Shown: positions 53,987 through 63,754, counted from the stretch's first letter. The stretch is 64,000 nucleotides of DNA from Bradyrhizobiaceae bacterium (GCA_003963145.1 RXJJ01000002.1:62001-126000), one strand, 5' to 3'. Made by a program: numbers and translations. Notes: generated by a model not told the origin, from the letters alone.

Positions 53987-54204
53987 GATCGAGACTTTAT
54001 GGCGGAAGGTCGGCGCAACCTATTCGAGGACTGCATCCCCCTGCAACCCGCCCAAAACGGAGGTCTGCTGCCCCGATTCCGAAGTAGGCCGGGCGGCGTT
54101 GCTTTTGGGGCGCGCGCCGGTATAGTCCGCGCAAATTTGGCCCAGATGGCCTGATCCGGCCTTCATCTTCGCCGCCGGAAAGGCCCCCACAAGGACCCCT
54201 CTGA

Positions 54205-54549
54205 ATGTTCATTACTCCCGCTTACGCCCAGGCCGCTGCGGCAGGCGACACCAATTCGATGCTGATGTCGCTGCTGCCGTTCGCGATGATTTTCGTCATC
54301 ATGTATTTCCTCATCCTCAGGCCGCAGCAGCGCAAGGTGAAGGAGCACGCCGAACTGGTGAAGAACCTGCGTCGTGGCGATACCGTGGTGACCACCGGCG
54401 GCTTGGTCGGCAAAGTAACCAAGGTTGTGGACGACGATCAGATCGAAATGGAAATTTCGGACGGCGTGAAGATCCGCCAGATGCGCCAGATGATCTCCGG
54501 TGTGCGCACCAAGGGCGAACCGCAAAAGGACGATGCGGCGGCAAGCTAG
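54205..54549 (+). CDS. yajC: Sec translocase auxiliary subunit YajC
   Basis: Small membrane protein associated with SecDF in protein export. The 114-residue protein has one membrane helix (about 18-38, SLLPFAMIFVIMYFLILRP) followed by the conserved RPQQRKVKEHAELVKNLRRGDTVVTTGGLVGKV. It starts the yajC-secD-secF run conserved in bacteria; secD follows after 62 bases. Confidence 0.96.
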   Translation: MFITPAYAQAAAAGDTNSMLMSLLPFAMIFVIMYFLILRPQQRKVKEHAELVKNLRRGDTVVTTGGLVGKVTKVVDDDQIEMEISDGVKIRQMRQMISGVRTKGEPQKDDAAAS

Positions 54550-54611
54550 GTTTTTGCCGCTTTCCTGCGCTGACGGCCAGGGTCATTCAATCTCTCTGAC
54601 GGGCACGATCG

Positions 54612-56210
54612 ATGCTTTATTTCACCCGCTGGAAGGCGATCGCGGTCATTTTGACCGCGCTCATTGTCTGCCTGTTCGCCGTTCCGAACTTCTTTCCCGA
54701 CGCCACGGTGAAGACCTGGCCGCGCTGGGCGCAGCGCCACATCGTGCTGGGTCTCGATTTGCAGGGCGGTTCGCATCTGCTGCTCGCAGTCGATGCCAAT
54801 TCGGTGAAAAAGGACAAGCTCGATCAGGTGCGCGACGATGTCCGCCGTTCGCTGCGCGATGCCAAGATCGGCTACACCGGCCTTGGCGTGAAGGGCGACA
54901 ATGTCGAGGTGCGGGTCAAGGACACGGACCTTCAGGCGGCGCTCGCGAAACTGCGTGAACTGTCCCAGCCGCTTGGCGGCATTCTGGGCGGCAACGGCCA
55001 GCGCACCGTCGATGTGACCGATGTCGGTGACGGCCTGATCCGTTTGACTGTCCCGCAGGCCGCGATCAATGAACGGCTCCGCCAGGCCGTCGAGCAGTCG
55101 ATCCAGATCATCGAAAAGCGTGTCAACGAACTCGGCACTGTCGAGCCGCTGATCCAGCGGCAGGGGCTGGATCGGGTGCTGGTTCAGGTGCCGGGCTTGC
55201 AGGACCCGACGCGGCTGAAGGAAATTCTCGGCAAGACGGCGAAGATGGATTTCCGTCTGGTCGATACCACCGTGTCGCCCGAGGATGCCTTGCAGGGCAG
55301 GGTGCCAGCCGATTCGGAAGTGCTGCGCGGCGTCGAGGAGCCGCACGCGCCTTACGTGGTGAAAAAGCAGGTTCTGGTGTCGGGCGCCGATCTCGTGGAC
55401 GCCCAGCCGGGATTCGACCAGCGTAGCGGCCAGCCGATTGTCTCATTCCGCTTCAATACATCAGGCGCGCGCAAATTCGCCGCCGCCACCACCGAGAACG
55501 TCAAACAGCCCTTCGCGATCGTTCTCGACAACGAAGTGATTTCCGCTCCAATCATTCAGGAGCCGATCACCGGCGGTTCGGGACAGATCTCGGGCAATTT
55601 CACGGTCCAGCAGGCCAATGATCTCGCGATCCTGCTGCGCGCCGGCGCGCTGCCGGCCCCGCTGACGATCATCGAGGAACGCACGGTCGGCCCCGGTCTC
55701 GGTCAGGACTCCATCGCGGCCGGTGAACTTGCGTCCTATGTGGGATCGATCCTCGTCATCGTGTTCATGACGCTGACATACCGGCTGTTCGGCCTGTTCG
55801 CGAACATCGCGGTCGCGATCAACGTCGCAATGATCTTCGGTATCCTGTCGCTGCTCAACGCCACGCTGACGCTGCCCGGTATCGCCGGTATCGTGCTGAC
55901 CGTCGGCATCGCGGTCGATTCCAACGTGCTGATCTACGAGCGTATCCGCGAAGAAGTCCGCAATGGTCGCAATGCCATCTCCGCGATCGACGCCGGATTC
56001 AGCCGCGCGCTTGCGACCATCATGGACTCCAACATCACGACATTCATCGCCGCCGCCGTGCTGTTCTACATCGGCACCGGGCCTGTTCGCGGTTTTGCCG
56101 TCACGCTCGGCATTGGCATCATCACCACGGTCTTCACCGCTTTCACCGTCACGCGCCTGATCGTCGCGACGTGGGTGCGATGGAAGCGGCCGCAGACCGT
56201 GCCGATTTGA
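54612..56210 (+). CDS. secD: Protein translocase subunit SecD
   Basis: Large membrane subunit of SecDF, which uses the proton gradient to help proteins across the inner membrane. The 532-residue protein has an N-terminal membrane helix, a large periplasmic part (about 40-345, with GLDLQGGSHLLL at the start) and five C-terminal helices including VGIAVDSNVLIYERIREE, the proton-path region. It is followed 12 bases later by secF. Length is normal for the unfused form. Confidence 0.97.
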   Translation: MLYFTRWKAIAVILTALIVCLFAVPNFFPDATVKTWPRWAQRHIVLGLDLQGGSHLLLAVDANSVKKDKLDQVRDDVRRSLRDAKIGYTGLGVKGDNVEVRVKDTDLQAALAKLRELSQPLGGILGGNGQRTVDVTDVGDGLIRLTVPQAAINERLRQAVEQSIQIIEKRVNELGTVEPLIQRQGLDRVLVQVPGLQDPTRLKEILGKTAKMDFRLVDTTVSPEDALQGRVPADSEVLRGVEEPHAPYVVKKQVLVSGADLVDAQPGFDQRSGQPIVSFRFNTSGARKFAAATTENVKQPFAIVLDNEVISAPIIQEPITGGSGQISGNFTVQQANDLAILLRAGALPAPLTIIEERTVGPGLGQDSIAAGELASYVGSILVIVFMTLTYRLFGLFANIAVAINVAMIFGILSLLNATLTLPGIAGIVLTVGIAVDSNVLIYERIREEVRNGRNAISAIDAGFSRALATIMDSNITTFIAAAVLFYIGTGPVRGFAVTLGIGIITTVFTAFTVTRLIVATWVRWKRPQTVPI

Positions 56211-56222
56211 GGACCCAGCGCA

Positions 56223-57230
56223 GTGACCCACACCATCATCATCGCGCTTGCCATCTTCATCGTCGTGCTGACGGTCTTGAGCGTGACCGGCGTCATCCCT
56301 GCTTTGCGCGTGGTGCCGGACAACACCAATTTCCATTTCATGGATTTCCGCCGGTACAGCTTCCCGGCGTCGGCGTTGCTGTCCATTCTGGCGATCACGC
56401 TGTTCTTCACCCATGGGCTGAATTTCGGCATCGACTTCAAGGGCGGCACGCTGCTCGAAATCCAGTCGAAGTCCGGGCCAGCCGATATCGGCGCTCTGCG
56501 CACAACGCTGGGCGGCCTCGGCTTCGGAGACGTTCAGCTTCAGCAATTCGGCAGCCCTGACAACGTGCTTATCCGCATTGCCGAGCAGCCGGGCGGGGAC
56601 GCCGCGCAGCAGGAAGCGGTGCAGAAAGTCCGTGCCGCGCTCGGTGATACTGTCGAATACCGCCGCGTCGAAGTGGTGGGTCCGCGCGTGTCCGGCGAGC
56701 TTCTGGCCTATGGCACGCTCGGCCTGATGCTCGCGATCGGCGCGATCCTGATCTATCTCTGGTTCCGGTTCGAATGGCAGTTTGCGCTGGGTGCGATGGT
56801 CGCAAACGTCCACGACCTCGTGCTGACCATCGGCTTCATGTCCGTGACGCAGGTGGATTTCGACCTGACCAGTATCGCCGCGCTGCTGACCATTCTCGGC
56901 TATTCGCTGAACGACACCGTCGTGATCTACGACCGTATCCGCGAACTGCTGCGCCGTTACAAGAAAATGCCGATGGAGGATCTGCTCAATTCCTCGATCA
57001 ACTCGACCTTGTCGCGCTCCATCATCACCCACGTCACTGTGACGCTGGCGTTGCTCGCCCTACTGTTGTTCGGCGGCAAGGCGATCCATTCCTTCGCCGC
57101 GACCATGATGTTCGGCGTGGTGCTGGTCGGCACCTACACCTCGATCTTCATTGCCGCGCCGATGCTGATCTATCTCGGGGTCGGGACCAATCGTCAGAGC
57201 GACGACAAGCCGCCGAAGCAGAAGCCTTGA
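56223..57230 (+). CDS. secF: Protein translocase subunit SecF
   Basis: Partner of SecD with six membrane helices. The 335-residue protein has LNFGIDFKGGTLLEI in the first periplasmic part and GYSLNDTVVIYDRIREL, the SecF counterpart of the SecD proton-path motif. The start is a GTG at 56223. Its stop overlaps the next gene's start (TTGA), so an Mth938-like gene is coupled to it. Confidence 0.97.
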   Translation: MTHTIIIALAIFIVVLTVLSVTGVIPALRVVPDNTNFHFMDFRRYSFPASALLSILAITLFFTHGLNFGIDFKGGTLLEIQSKSGPADIGALRTTLGGLGFGDVQLQQFGSPDNVLIRIAEQPGGDAAQQEAVQKVRAALGDTVEYRRVEVVGPRVSGELLAYGTLGLMLAIGAILIYLWFRFEWQFALGAMVANVHDLVLTIGFMSVTQVDFDLTSIAALLTILGYSLNDTVVIYDRIRELLRRYKKMPMEDLLNSSINSTLSRSIITHVTVTLALLALLLFGGKAIHSFAATMMFGVVLVGTYTSIFIAAPMLIYLGVGTNRQSDDKPPKQKP

Positions 57231-57610
57231 ACGGCGACCGGCGCGTTCCGCACTTTCCAGCTCCCGCGCCGATCGACGCCTACGGCCATGGCGGCTTTCG
57301 CTTCGCCGACATGTCGCATCGCGGTTCGCTTCTTTGCCTGCCGGACGGTATCTGGGCGTGGGAGATCACGGCCGCTGGAATGATCGACAGCGCTTCGCTG
57401 GCGCGCGTGGCCGCTCAGGCCGATAGGATCGACACCCTCATTATCGGAACGGGCGGCGATGTCTGGATCGCGCCGCCGTCGCTTCGGGCCGGACTGCGCG
57501 AACAAAAAATCGTTCTCGACACCATGCAGACCGGCCCCGCAATCCGCACATATAACGTCATGTTGGGTGAAGGCCGCCGTGTCGCGGCGGCATTGATCGC
57601 AGTGCCATGA
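57227..57610 (+). CDS. Mth938-like protein, homologue of complex I assembly factor NDUFAF3
   Basis: A 127-residue protein of the Mth938/DUF498 family, related to mitochondrial NDUFAF3, which assembles respiratory complex I. The family stretches IDAYGHGGFRFADMSHRGSLL, IDTLIIGTGGDVWIAP and MQTGPAIRTYNVMLGEGRRVAAALIAV are present. The start is a TTG at 57227 overlapping the secF stop, and its own stop overlaps the next gene as ATGA. Linkage of this family to secDF in alphaproteobacteria is documented. A complex I-related role in bacteria is inferred from the mitochondrial protein. Confidence 0.85.
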   Translation: MNGDRRVPHFPAPAPIDAYGHGGFRFADMSHRGSLLCLPDGIWAWEITAAGMIDSASLARVAAQADRIDTLIIGTGGDVWIAPPSLRAGLREQKIVLDTMQTGPAIRTYNVMLGEGRRVAAALIAVP

Positions 57611-58470
57611 ATGAATCAACACCGCGAGCGGGCTCCGCCGATGACGCGGCGTTCTGCGCGAACCTTGTCCGCGAGCGCGATTTTTCGCGGTATGCGGTCA
57701 CGCTTTTTGCCCCGCAGGACAAGAGGCGGGCCTTGCTGGCGCTTTACGCCTTCAACGCGGAGATTTCCCATGTTCGAGATCATGTCAGCCAACCCTTGCC
57801 GGGTGAGATGCGCCTGCAATGGTGGAGCGATCTGATCGACGGCCACGATCACGGCGACGTCGCCGGCAATCCTGTCGCGGCGGAGTTGATGCGAACCGTC
57901 GCCAATCACGATCTGTCGCGCGACGTGCTGCGCGGATTGATCGAAGCGCATATCTTCGATGTCTATGACGATCCGATGCCGACAAGAGACGCTCTTGAAA
58001 CCTATTGCCATGACACGTCGTCGGCGCTGTTCGCGCTGAGCGCACGCATTCTCGGCGGCGACAGCGACAAATGCGAGCACGCGGCTCGCCAGGCAGGGGT
58101 GGCGCAGGGCATAGCGGATATCATCGCACTGATCCCGCTGCATGCGGCAAGGCGGCAGATTTATTTGCCGCGCGATCTGCTGGACCAGCACGGCGCGACA
58201 GAGGCCAATGTGTTTGCGGGCCGTATAACGCCGCAACTCGCACAGGTTGTGGAGGGCCTGCGTGCCGAAGCGGTCTCATGCCTCGACGTGGCGGACGATT
58301 TGCTGGCGGGCGTTCCGGAGACCGCGTTGCCCGCGTTTCTGCCACTGGCACTGGTCCGGCAGGCGCTCAGCCGGCCGGCCGGAAATGTCTTCGAACCCTC
58401 GCGGATGTCCCATCTGGCGACGTTGTGGACGCTCTGGCGTGCGTCGCGCGCGAAGCCGTTCCGCGCATAG
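57607..58470 (+). CDS. Squalene/phytoene synthase-like protein (NDUFAF6-like)
   Basis: A 287-residue protein of the squalene and phytoene synthase fold, with RMQWW-type RLQWWSDLIDG and the region LIPLHAARRQIYLPRDLLDQHG. The first aspartate-rich motif is only weakly present, so it need not be a prenyl synthase; the mitochondrial relative NDUFAF6 also lacks full catalytic motifs and assembles complex I. Overlaps the Mth938-like gene by four bases, so the two are coupled. Convergent with trmFO. Confidence 0.82.
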   Translation: MNESTPRAGSADDAAFCANLVRERDFSRYAVTLFAPQDKRRALLALYAFNAEISHVRDHVSQPLPGEMRLQWWSDLIDGHDHGDVAGNPVAAELMRTVANHDLSRDVLRGLIEAHIFDVYDDPMPTRDALETYCHDTSSALFALSARILGGDSDKCEHAARQAGVAQGIADIIALIPLHAARRQIYLPRDLLDQHGATEANVFAGRITPQLAQVVEGLRAEAVSCLDVADDLLAGVPETALPAFLPLALVRQALSRPAGNVFEPSRMSHLATLWTLWRASRAKPFRA

Positions 58471-58476
58471 GTTTCG

Positions 58477-59904
58477 TCAGGCGGCCGCAGCGACGCCAAG
58501 GTCACTGGCGATCCAGCCATCCAGATCGGACAGCGCGCGTGCACTCAGCGCCTGTTTCTTCGCAACGGTCTTTTCCGGACCGCGCAGCCGCGAACCGTCC
58601 GGTTTTCTGGTCGGAGCGGATGCGAGCGGCGGAAACAATCCGAAATTGATGTTCATCGGCTGGAATGAGCGCGGGCCGTCGTCGATCCGCTCGATGTGGC
58701 CTCCAGTAATGTGGCCAAGAAGTGCACCAAGCGCAGTGGTTGCGGGCGGTGACGAAAGCGCGCGCGCGGTTGCATCCGATGCCGCAAACAGTCCGGCGAC
58801 AAGGCCGATGCCGGCGGATTCGACATAACCCTCGCAGCCCGTCATCTGCCCGGCGAAGCGCAATCGCGGCTGGGATCGCAGTCTCAATTGCGGATCGAGC
58901 AGCTTGGGCGAGTTCAGGAAGGTGTTGCGATGAAGGCCGCCGAGCCGCGCAAACTCCGCGTTTTCGAGGCCGGGAATGGTGCGGAATATCTTCGTCTGCG
59001 CGCCATGCTTCAGCTTGGTCTGAAATCCGACCATGTTGTAGAGCGAGCCGAGCTTGTTGTCCTGTCTGAGCTGAACAACGGCATAGGGCTTCACCGCCGG
59101 ATTGTGCGCATTGGTCAGTCCCATCGGCTTCATCGGGCCATGGCGAAGGGTTTCGACACCGCGTTCGGCCATCACCTCGATCGGCAGACAACCGTCGAAA
59201 TAGGGCGTCGACGTTTCCCAGTCCTTGAAGTCCGTCTTTTCCCCGTCGATCAGTGCGGCGACGAAAGCCTCGTATTGCTCGCGGCTCAGCGGGCAATTGA
59301 TGTAGTCCTTGCCGGTGCCGCCCGGTCCGATCTTGTCGTAGCGCGACTGAAACCAGCAGGTGTTCATGTCGATGGAGTCGCGGTGCACGATCGGCGCGAT
59401 GGCGTCAAAAAAGGCGAGGGAGTCTTCGCCGCTCAGATCGCGGATGCCTGCGGCGAGCGATGGCGACGTCAGGGGCCCCGTGGCGACGATGACATTCTGC
59501 CATTCCGCAGGCGGCAGTCCCTCGATCTCTTCGCGGCGGATATCGATCAGCGGATGGGATTCGAGCGCGGCGCTGACGGCGGCCGAAAAGCCGTCGCGAT
59601 CCACCGCAAGCGCGCCTCCGGCCGGAACCTGATTGGCGTCAGCCGCGCGCATGATGAGCGAATTCAGCTTTCGCAACTCGGCATGGAGCAGGCCGACCGC
59701 ATTGTTGGCGGCATCGTCGGAGCGGAAGGAATTGGAGCACACCAGCTCGGCGAGCCCCTGGGTGCGATGGGCGGCCGTCATTCGCACCGGCCGCATCTCA
59801 TGTAGCATGACGCGCACGCCGCGTTCCGCGATCTGCCAGGCAGCTTCGCAACCGGCAAGGCCGGCGCCGATGATGTGAATGGGAGGAGGGGCGTGTTCAG
59901 TCAT
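58477..59904 (-). CDS. trmFO: tRNA (uracil-5-)-methyltransferase TrmFO
   Basis: Folate- and FAD-dependent enzyme that makes 5-methyluridine at position 54 of tRNA. The 475-residue protein starts with the FAD-binding [22 protein letters not shown], followed by [12 protein letters not shown] and the C-terminal half with [16 protein letters not shown] and [24 protein letters not shown] is also typical. Convergent with the synthase-like gene upstream on the plus strand. Confidence 0.96.
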   Translation of the reverse strand: MTEHAPPPIHIIGAGLAGCEAAWQIAERGVRVMLHEMRPVRMTAAHRTQGLAELVCSNSFRSDDAANNAVGLLHAELRKLNSLIMRAADANQVPAGGALAVDRDGFSAAVSAALESHPLIDIRREEIEGLPPAEWQNVIVATGPLTSPSLAAGIRDLSGEDSLAFFDAIAPIVHRDSIDMNTCWFQSRYDKIGPGGTGKDYINCPLSREQYEAFVAALIDGEKTDFKDWETSTPYFDGCLPIEVMAERGVETLRHGPMKPMGLTNAHNPAVKPYAVVQLRQDNKLGSLYNMVGFQTKLKHGAQTKIFRTIPGLENAEFARLGGLHRNTFLNSPKLLDPQLRLRSQPRLRFAGQMTGCEGYVESAGIGLVAGLFAASDATARALSSPPATTALGALLGHITGGHIERIDDGPRSFQPMNINFGLFPPLASAPTRKPDGSRLRGPEKTVAKKQALSARALSDLDGWIASDLGVAAAA

Positions 59905-59970
59905 GGCCCACAGGTAGAGCCAGTCCGCAAGTCACGCAACAGGGCTGAATTCCAGCCCCGGATACGACAA

Positions 59971-59990
59971 CGCCCGCACGAAGGCGGGCG
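59971..59990 (-). terminator. Hairpin downstream of the DUF1127 gene
   Basis: CGCCCGC at 59971-59977 pairs with GCGGGCG at 59984-59990. Read on the minus strand it is followed by TTGTCGT, a weak T tract, so it may end the DUF1127 transcript before trmFO. It is not a strong intrinsic terminator. Confidence 0.55.
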
Positions 59991-60022
59991 CAATCGGTTC
60001 GCGATCGTCTGCGAGCAAAGCC

Positions 60023-60175
60023 TTAGCGGCTATAGGCTCCGGCAGCAACGCGCTGGATGTCCGAGCGATCGAGGCCCATATCGGCCAGCTCGAGGTCGCT
60101 CAACTGGGACAGCTCGGCAACGTTACGCTGGTAATCCCGGAACGCCTGGATCATGCGGATGAAAGATAGGAACAT
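60023..60175 (-). CDS. DUF1127-family small protein
   Basis: A 50-residue basic protein of the DUF1127 family, read directly from the minus strand: it starts MFLSFIRMIQAFRDYQ and continues ELSQLSDLELADMGLDRSDI, the family core, ending AGAYSR. Such proteins bind RNA or act in small-RNA turnover and phosphate or metal responses in some alphaproteobacteria. The ATG at 60175 follows AGGAGA with six bases of spacing. The promoter region upstream is AT-rich. Confidence 0.85.
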   Translation of the reverse strand: MFLSFIRMIQAFRDYQRNVAELSQLSDLELADMGLDRSDIQRVAAGAYSR

Positions 60176-60507
60176 GGTCAGTCTCCTGTGTAGTCCCGAT
60201 TCAGTGTTTGTCTAAAACCGAACCGGCGAGGAGATTTATAAGCCTTGATTCCGTGGCATACCACCGCAAATGCTGCGATGCAGCTAAGCTTTGAACGCAT
60301 AGATCGTGAAAGATTCTGTAAAGAAGATTTCCTGAGATTCGTCTGTGATACAAAAAATAATAATTAGAACAAATCGTTACTTGAATATCAGATTTTATAT
60401 CACTGGAGCATGGTCCGGAACGCCCAGATCGATATGCATGGGTGAGACATAATGTGAATTAAAAATCATATCTATTTTGCAGTGCGGCGATTTGTCATGC
60501 ACCAGCC
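60176..60507 (-). other. AT-rich gap between the lytic transglycosylase and DUF1127 genes
   Basis: About 330 bases with clearly lower GC than the window. It must contain the DUF1127 promoter; a TTATAA-like stretch is near 60237 on the minus strand. Short open frames of 14-24 codons (for example ending at 60395) have no supporting features. A small RNA in this gap is possible but not shown. Confidence 0.4.
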
Positions 60508-61320
60508 CTAGGGCGCGCGATCGATCTGGCTGGCAAGGCTTGCAATCGTCCGGGCGTAAATGTCGCTCTTGTTCCACTGCTGGAGCACGGCGAAGTTCGG
60601 GCTGCCCGGGTCCCAGGGTTGCCCGCGTTTCCAGCCATGGCTTGCGAGAAAGTTCGCCGTCGACGCCAGCACGTCCGGCGCGCTGCGCAGGAGGTCGCGG
60701 CGGCCATTTCCGTCGAAATCGACGGCGTATTTCAGATAGGACGAGGGCATGAACTGGGTCTGGCCGATTTCGCCAGCCCATGCGCCGTGCATTTCGGCAG
60801 GACTGAGGTCGCCGCGTTCGACGATACGAAGCGCGTCCATCAATTCGGCCCGAAACGTATCCGCACGGCGGCAGTCGTAGGCGAGCGTGGCAAGCGCGCG
60901 AATGGTTGGGAATTTGCCGATGTTCGCGCCGAAGTCCGTCTCGAGCCCCCATATCGCGACCAGCACGGCGCCCTGAACGCCGTACTGGTCCTCGATGCGG
61001 CTCAGGACCGAGCCGTATTGTTTCATCTTGTTGGAGCCCGGCGTGACGCGCGGCGGCACCATGCGGCCGGAAAACTGTTCGTAGCTCTGGGTGAAAACCT
61101 GCTGGTTGCGGTCACGCGAGAGCACGGCGGGATCGGAGGTCAGCCCTTGAAGGCTCGAAGAGATTGCGGTCTGGGAGATGCCCTGAGCGGCGGCATCGCG
61201 CCGGAAATCGTCGAGCCATGCATCAAAACTTCCGGTGCCGCAGGGAGCGGCGAGGGCGTGTGATGACAGGGAGATGATTGCGCCAAAAAATAACGCGCCA
61301 AGCCGGGACCGTGAAATCAT
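60508..61320 (-). CDS. MltB-family lytic murein transglycosylase
   Basis: A 270-residue envelope enzyme that cuts peptidoglycan and leaves 1,6-anhydro ends. A signal peptide (about 1-24, ending SHALAA) is followed by the catalytic domain with Glu127 (AIWGLETDFG), HGAWAGEIGQTQFMPSSYLKYAVDFDGNG and FLASHGWKRGQPW, all typical of the family. No lipobox, so probably soluble periplasmic. Followed by the DUF1127 gene in the same direction. Confidence 0.9.
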   Translation of the reverse strand: MISRSRLGALFFGAIISLSSHALAAPCGTGSFDAWLDDFRRDAAAQGISQTAISSSLQGLTSDPAVLSRDRNQQVFTQSYEQFSGRMVPPRVTPGSNKMKQYGSVLSRIEDQYGVQGAVLVAIWGLETDFGANIGKFPTIRALATLAYDCRRADTFRAELMDALRIVERGDLSPAEMHGAWAGEIGQTQFMPSSYLKYAVDFDGNGRRDLLRSAPDVLASTANFLASHGWKRGQPWDPGSPNFAVLQQWNKSDIYARTIASLASQIDRAP

Positions 61321-61434
61321 GCAGCGCCTTGAATCAATATCGCTAAAGGAAATGTCGAGATCAACAGCGGCTAAAACATGGCTTTTCGGAGCCGCGGGTG
61401 CAAGGCGCGGCTCCGCTTGGTCCTCAACTTCCCG

Positions 61435-62007
61435 TTACGCGGCGCTGCGGCTGCTATGCTTGCCTTCGCGGACTTCCTCCACGATCTTGGCGCTGAAAGC
61501 CTCGAGGTCGCCGGGGTTGCGCGACGTGATGACGCCATTGTCCACGACCACCTGCGAGTCTTCCCATTTGCCGCCGGCGTTGATCACATCCGTTTTGATT
61601 GATTTGTAGGATGTCGCCTTGCGTCCCTTGATGATGCCGGTCTCAATCAGAAGCCAGGGCGCGTGACAGACGGCGGCGACGATTTTCTTTTGGTTGAACA
61701 TGTCCTTGATGAAGGACAGCGCCTTGTCCTCGACGCGCAGCAAATCGGGGTTGATCTGTCCGCCCGGCAGGACGATGGCGTCGTAGTCCTTGGCGGAGAC
61801 CTGAGTGAGGGTTTTGTCGACCTTGACCGGCCGGCCCCAATCCTTCTTGTCCCAGCCCTTAATCTCGCCGGCTTCGAGCGAGATTACATCGACGGTTGCT
61901 CCCGCCGCCTTCAGCCGGTCAAGCGGCACCTCGAGTTCGGCCTGTTCGAAGCCATGAGTGGCGAGGATCGCGATTGTCTTGCCTGAGAGTTGTCCTGAAT
62001 CTTGCAT
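61435..62007 (-). CDS. DJ-1/PfpI-family protein
   Basis: A 190-residue protein of the DJ-1/PfpI superfamily with Cys114-His115 in AAVCHAPWLL (the nucleophile elbow) and Glu21 nearby. It resembles the YhbO/PfpI stress-response group, which removes glyoxal-type damage from proteins or nucleotides. I chose the ATG at 62007; the frame is open further upstream, but the family start is MQDSGQLSGKTIAILATHGFEQ. On the same strand as the DUF2189 gene. Confidence 0.9.
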   Translation of the reverse strand: MQDSGQLSGKTIAILATHGFEQAELEVPLDRLKAAGATVDVISLEAGEIKGWDKKDWGRPVKVDKTLTQVSAKDYDAIVLPGGQINPDLLRVEDKALSFIKDMFNQKKIVAAVCHAPWLLIETGIIKGRKATSYKSIKTDVINAGGKWEDSQVVVDNGVITSRNPGDLEAFSAKIVEEVREGKHSSRSAA

Positions 62008-62081
62008 TGCATGCTCCTCGATGCGAGCCGCCCCCGCCGCTGTAACCGGCGGGCGAAGGTCACGTTCCGGAAACACGCAAA

Positions 62082-63005
62082 CTACCGGCCAGGCCGCCGG
62101 CCGGTGAACAGGCTGACCGGAAAGTCGGCGGCATAGCGGCGGCCCTTGGGCGGTTGAGCCGGCGCCCGATAAGGCCGGTCCGCTGGTTCGATCACCTTGC
62201 GATAGAGATGCCACGTGGCATGGCCGAGCACGGGCACCACGACAGCAAGGCCGAGGAAAAACGGCAGCGAGCCGATGACCAGCAGCACCGCGACGATCAG
62301 GCCCCACACCGCCATCGGTCCGGGATTTTTCGCCACCGCCTGCATCGATACCAGCATCGCTTCATGCGCGCTGGCATGACGGTCCAGCATCATCGGGAAA
62401 GAGACGACGCTGATGCACAGCGCCACGACCGCGAACAGAAGCCCAACGCCGCAGCCGATCAGGATCAGGCTCCAGCCTTGCGGCGTGCCAATGACAGTGG
62501 CGGCGAAATTCGACATGCTGGCCGCCGGTGCATATCCGAAGATCAGAACATAGATGGCCTGCGCCGCTGCGATCCAGACGGCGAACAGGATCATCAAAAG
62601 ACAGCCGAGTGCCAGCATGGCGCCAAAGGACGGCGACCTGAGGACGTCAAACGCGTGCCAGGCGCTGGGTTGGTCCCCCAGCTCCCGTCTCCGGCTGAGT
62701 TCGTAGAGACCGATCGCGGCAAAAGGGCCGAGCAGGGCGAAGCCCGCCGCCAGCGGAAACAGCAGCGGCAGGACATCGTAGCCCAGCACCAGTCGGGCGA
62801 GTACGAGGCCGAGGACGGGATAGATCATCGCCAGCATAATGGCATGTGTCGGGACGGCCTTGAAATCCTCCCAGCCCATGCGCAGGGCCTCTCCAAGATC
62901 GCCGTAACCGATATTGCGGATAGCGGGCAGCGCCATCGAACCGGGCGCTGAAAGCTGCAGGTCGGTGCTGGTAAAGTCTGGGCTGGTAAGGGGTGCGGTT
63001 GACAT
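62082..63005 (-). CDS. DUF2189-family membrane protein
   Basis: A 307-residue polytopic membrane protein of the DUF2189 family with about six hydrophobic segments between residues 70 and 275 and the conserved stretches LRMGWEDFKAVPTHAIM and FFLGLAVVVPVLGHATWHLYRKVIE. Some members are linked to copper or cytochrome oxidase biogenesis, but no such gene is nearby. I chose the ATG at 63005, with GGAGAT upstream; a start at 63050 is in frame. Confidence 0.85.
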   Translation of the reverse strand: MSTAPLTSPDFTSTDLQLSAPGSMALPAIRNIGYGDLGEALRMGWEDFKAVPTHAIMLAMIYPVLGLVLARLVLGYDVLPLLFPLAAGFALLGPFAAIGLYELSRRRELGDQPSAWHAFDVLRSPSFGAMLALGCLLMILFAVWIAAAQAIYVLIFGYAPAASMSNFAATVIGTPQGWSLILIGCGVGLLFAVVALCISVVSFPMMLDRHASAHEAMLVSMQAVAKNPGPMAVWGLIVAVLLVIGSLPFFLGLAVVVPVLGHATWHLYRKVIEPADRPYRAPAQPPKGRRYAADFPVSLFTGRRPGR

Positions 63006-63397
63006 GCTCAGATCTCCGGGTTGGATCGGAAAATCGCTGACATGCACCAAGGACGCGATGATATCAGCGTCGCATTTGCCTGATGAGCCTAGTCCAGTTT
63101 GACCGTTTCAGAACTCACTCCTGGGTGACTTCGCAGTGCAGTGAAACGGCAGTTCAGTAAAAACGGATGGCAAGGTCAACTTGTCGCATCCCCGGATTGT
63201 TCCTCGCGAAAAGCCTGTAAAGATGAAAAATGTCTTCGCATTGTCATGGTTTTTGCCAGATACCGCGCATTGGCAAGGTCTGGCGATGCGTCTAGACTTA
63301 ACCTGGTCCGGCCCCGCTTTGCCGGAAACGGTGGCGAGTGCTGGGCTCTTTTCCATCGTCGCTGCTTTATTGCTTCAGCCTTCCAGGAGTCTAAACG
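63006..63397. other. Gene-free gap between DUF2189 and DUF3597 genes
   Basis: The gap holds the divergent start regions of the two flanking genes, and some less GC-rich sequence around 63220-63240. I see no tRNA, repeat or riboswitch and no small open frame with a ribosome binding site. Confidence 0.4.
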
Positions 63398-63754
63398 ATG
63401 AGCATCTTTTCCAAAATCATTGGCGCCATTTTCGGCACCACGAAAGCGAATGCGGCGGAGCCTGCGGGCGGAGCCGGCGCACCTGCCGGCGGCGCGACTG
63501 TGGACGTCGCTCCGATCCTCGACAAAGCCGTGGCGGCAAAGGGCGAAAAACTCGAATGGCGCACCTCGATTGTTGACCTGATGAAGGCGCTCGACATCGA
63601 CTCCAGCCTTGCTGCGCGCAAGGAGCTGGCGAAGGAATTGAACTATACCGGCGACACCAGCGACTCGGCGACGATGAATATCTGGCTGCACAAGCAGGTC
63701 ATCGCCAAGATCGCGGCCAACGGCGGAAAGTTGCCGGCGGACCTCAAGCACTGA
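63398..63754 (+). CDS. DUF3597-family protein
   Basis: A 118-residue soluble protein of the DUF3597 family. A short, partly hydrophobic start (MSIFSKIIGAIFG) precedes an Ala/Gly-rich spacer and the conserved core VDVAPILDKAVAAKGEKLEWRTSIVDLMKALDID with ARKELAKELNYTG and MNIWLHKQVIAKIA. Function unknown. A strong intrinsic terminator follows. The start ATG follows CCAGGAG. Confidence 0.88.
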   Translation: MSIFSKIIGAIFGTTKANAAEPAGGAGAPAGGATVDVAPILDKAVAAKGEKLEWRTSIVDLMKALDIDSSLAARKELAKELNYTGDTSDSATMNIWLHKQVIAKIAANGGKLPADLKH

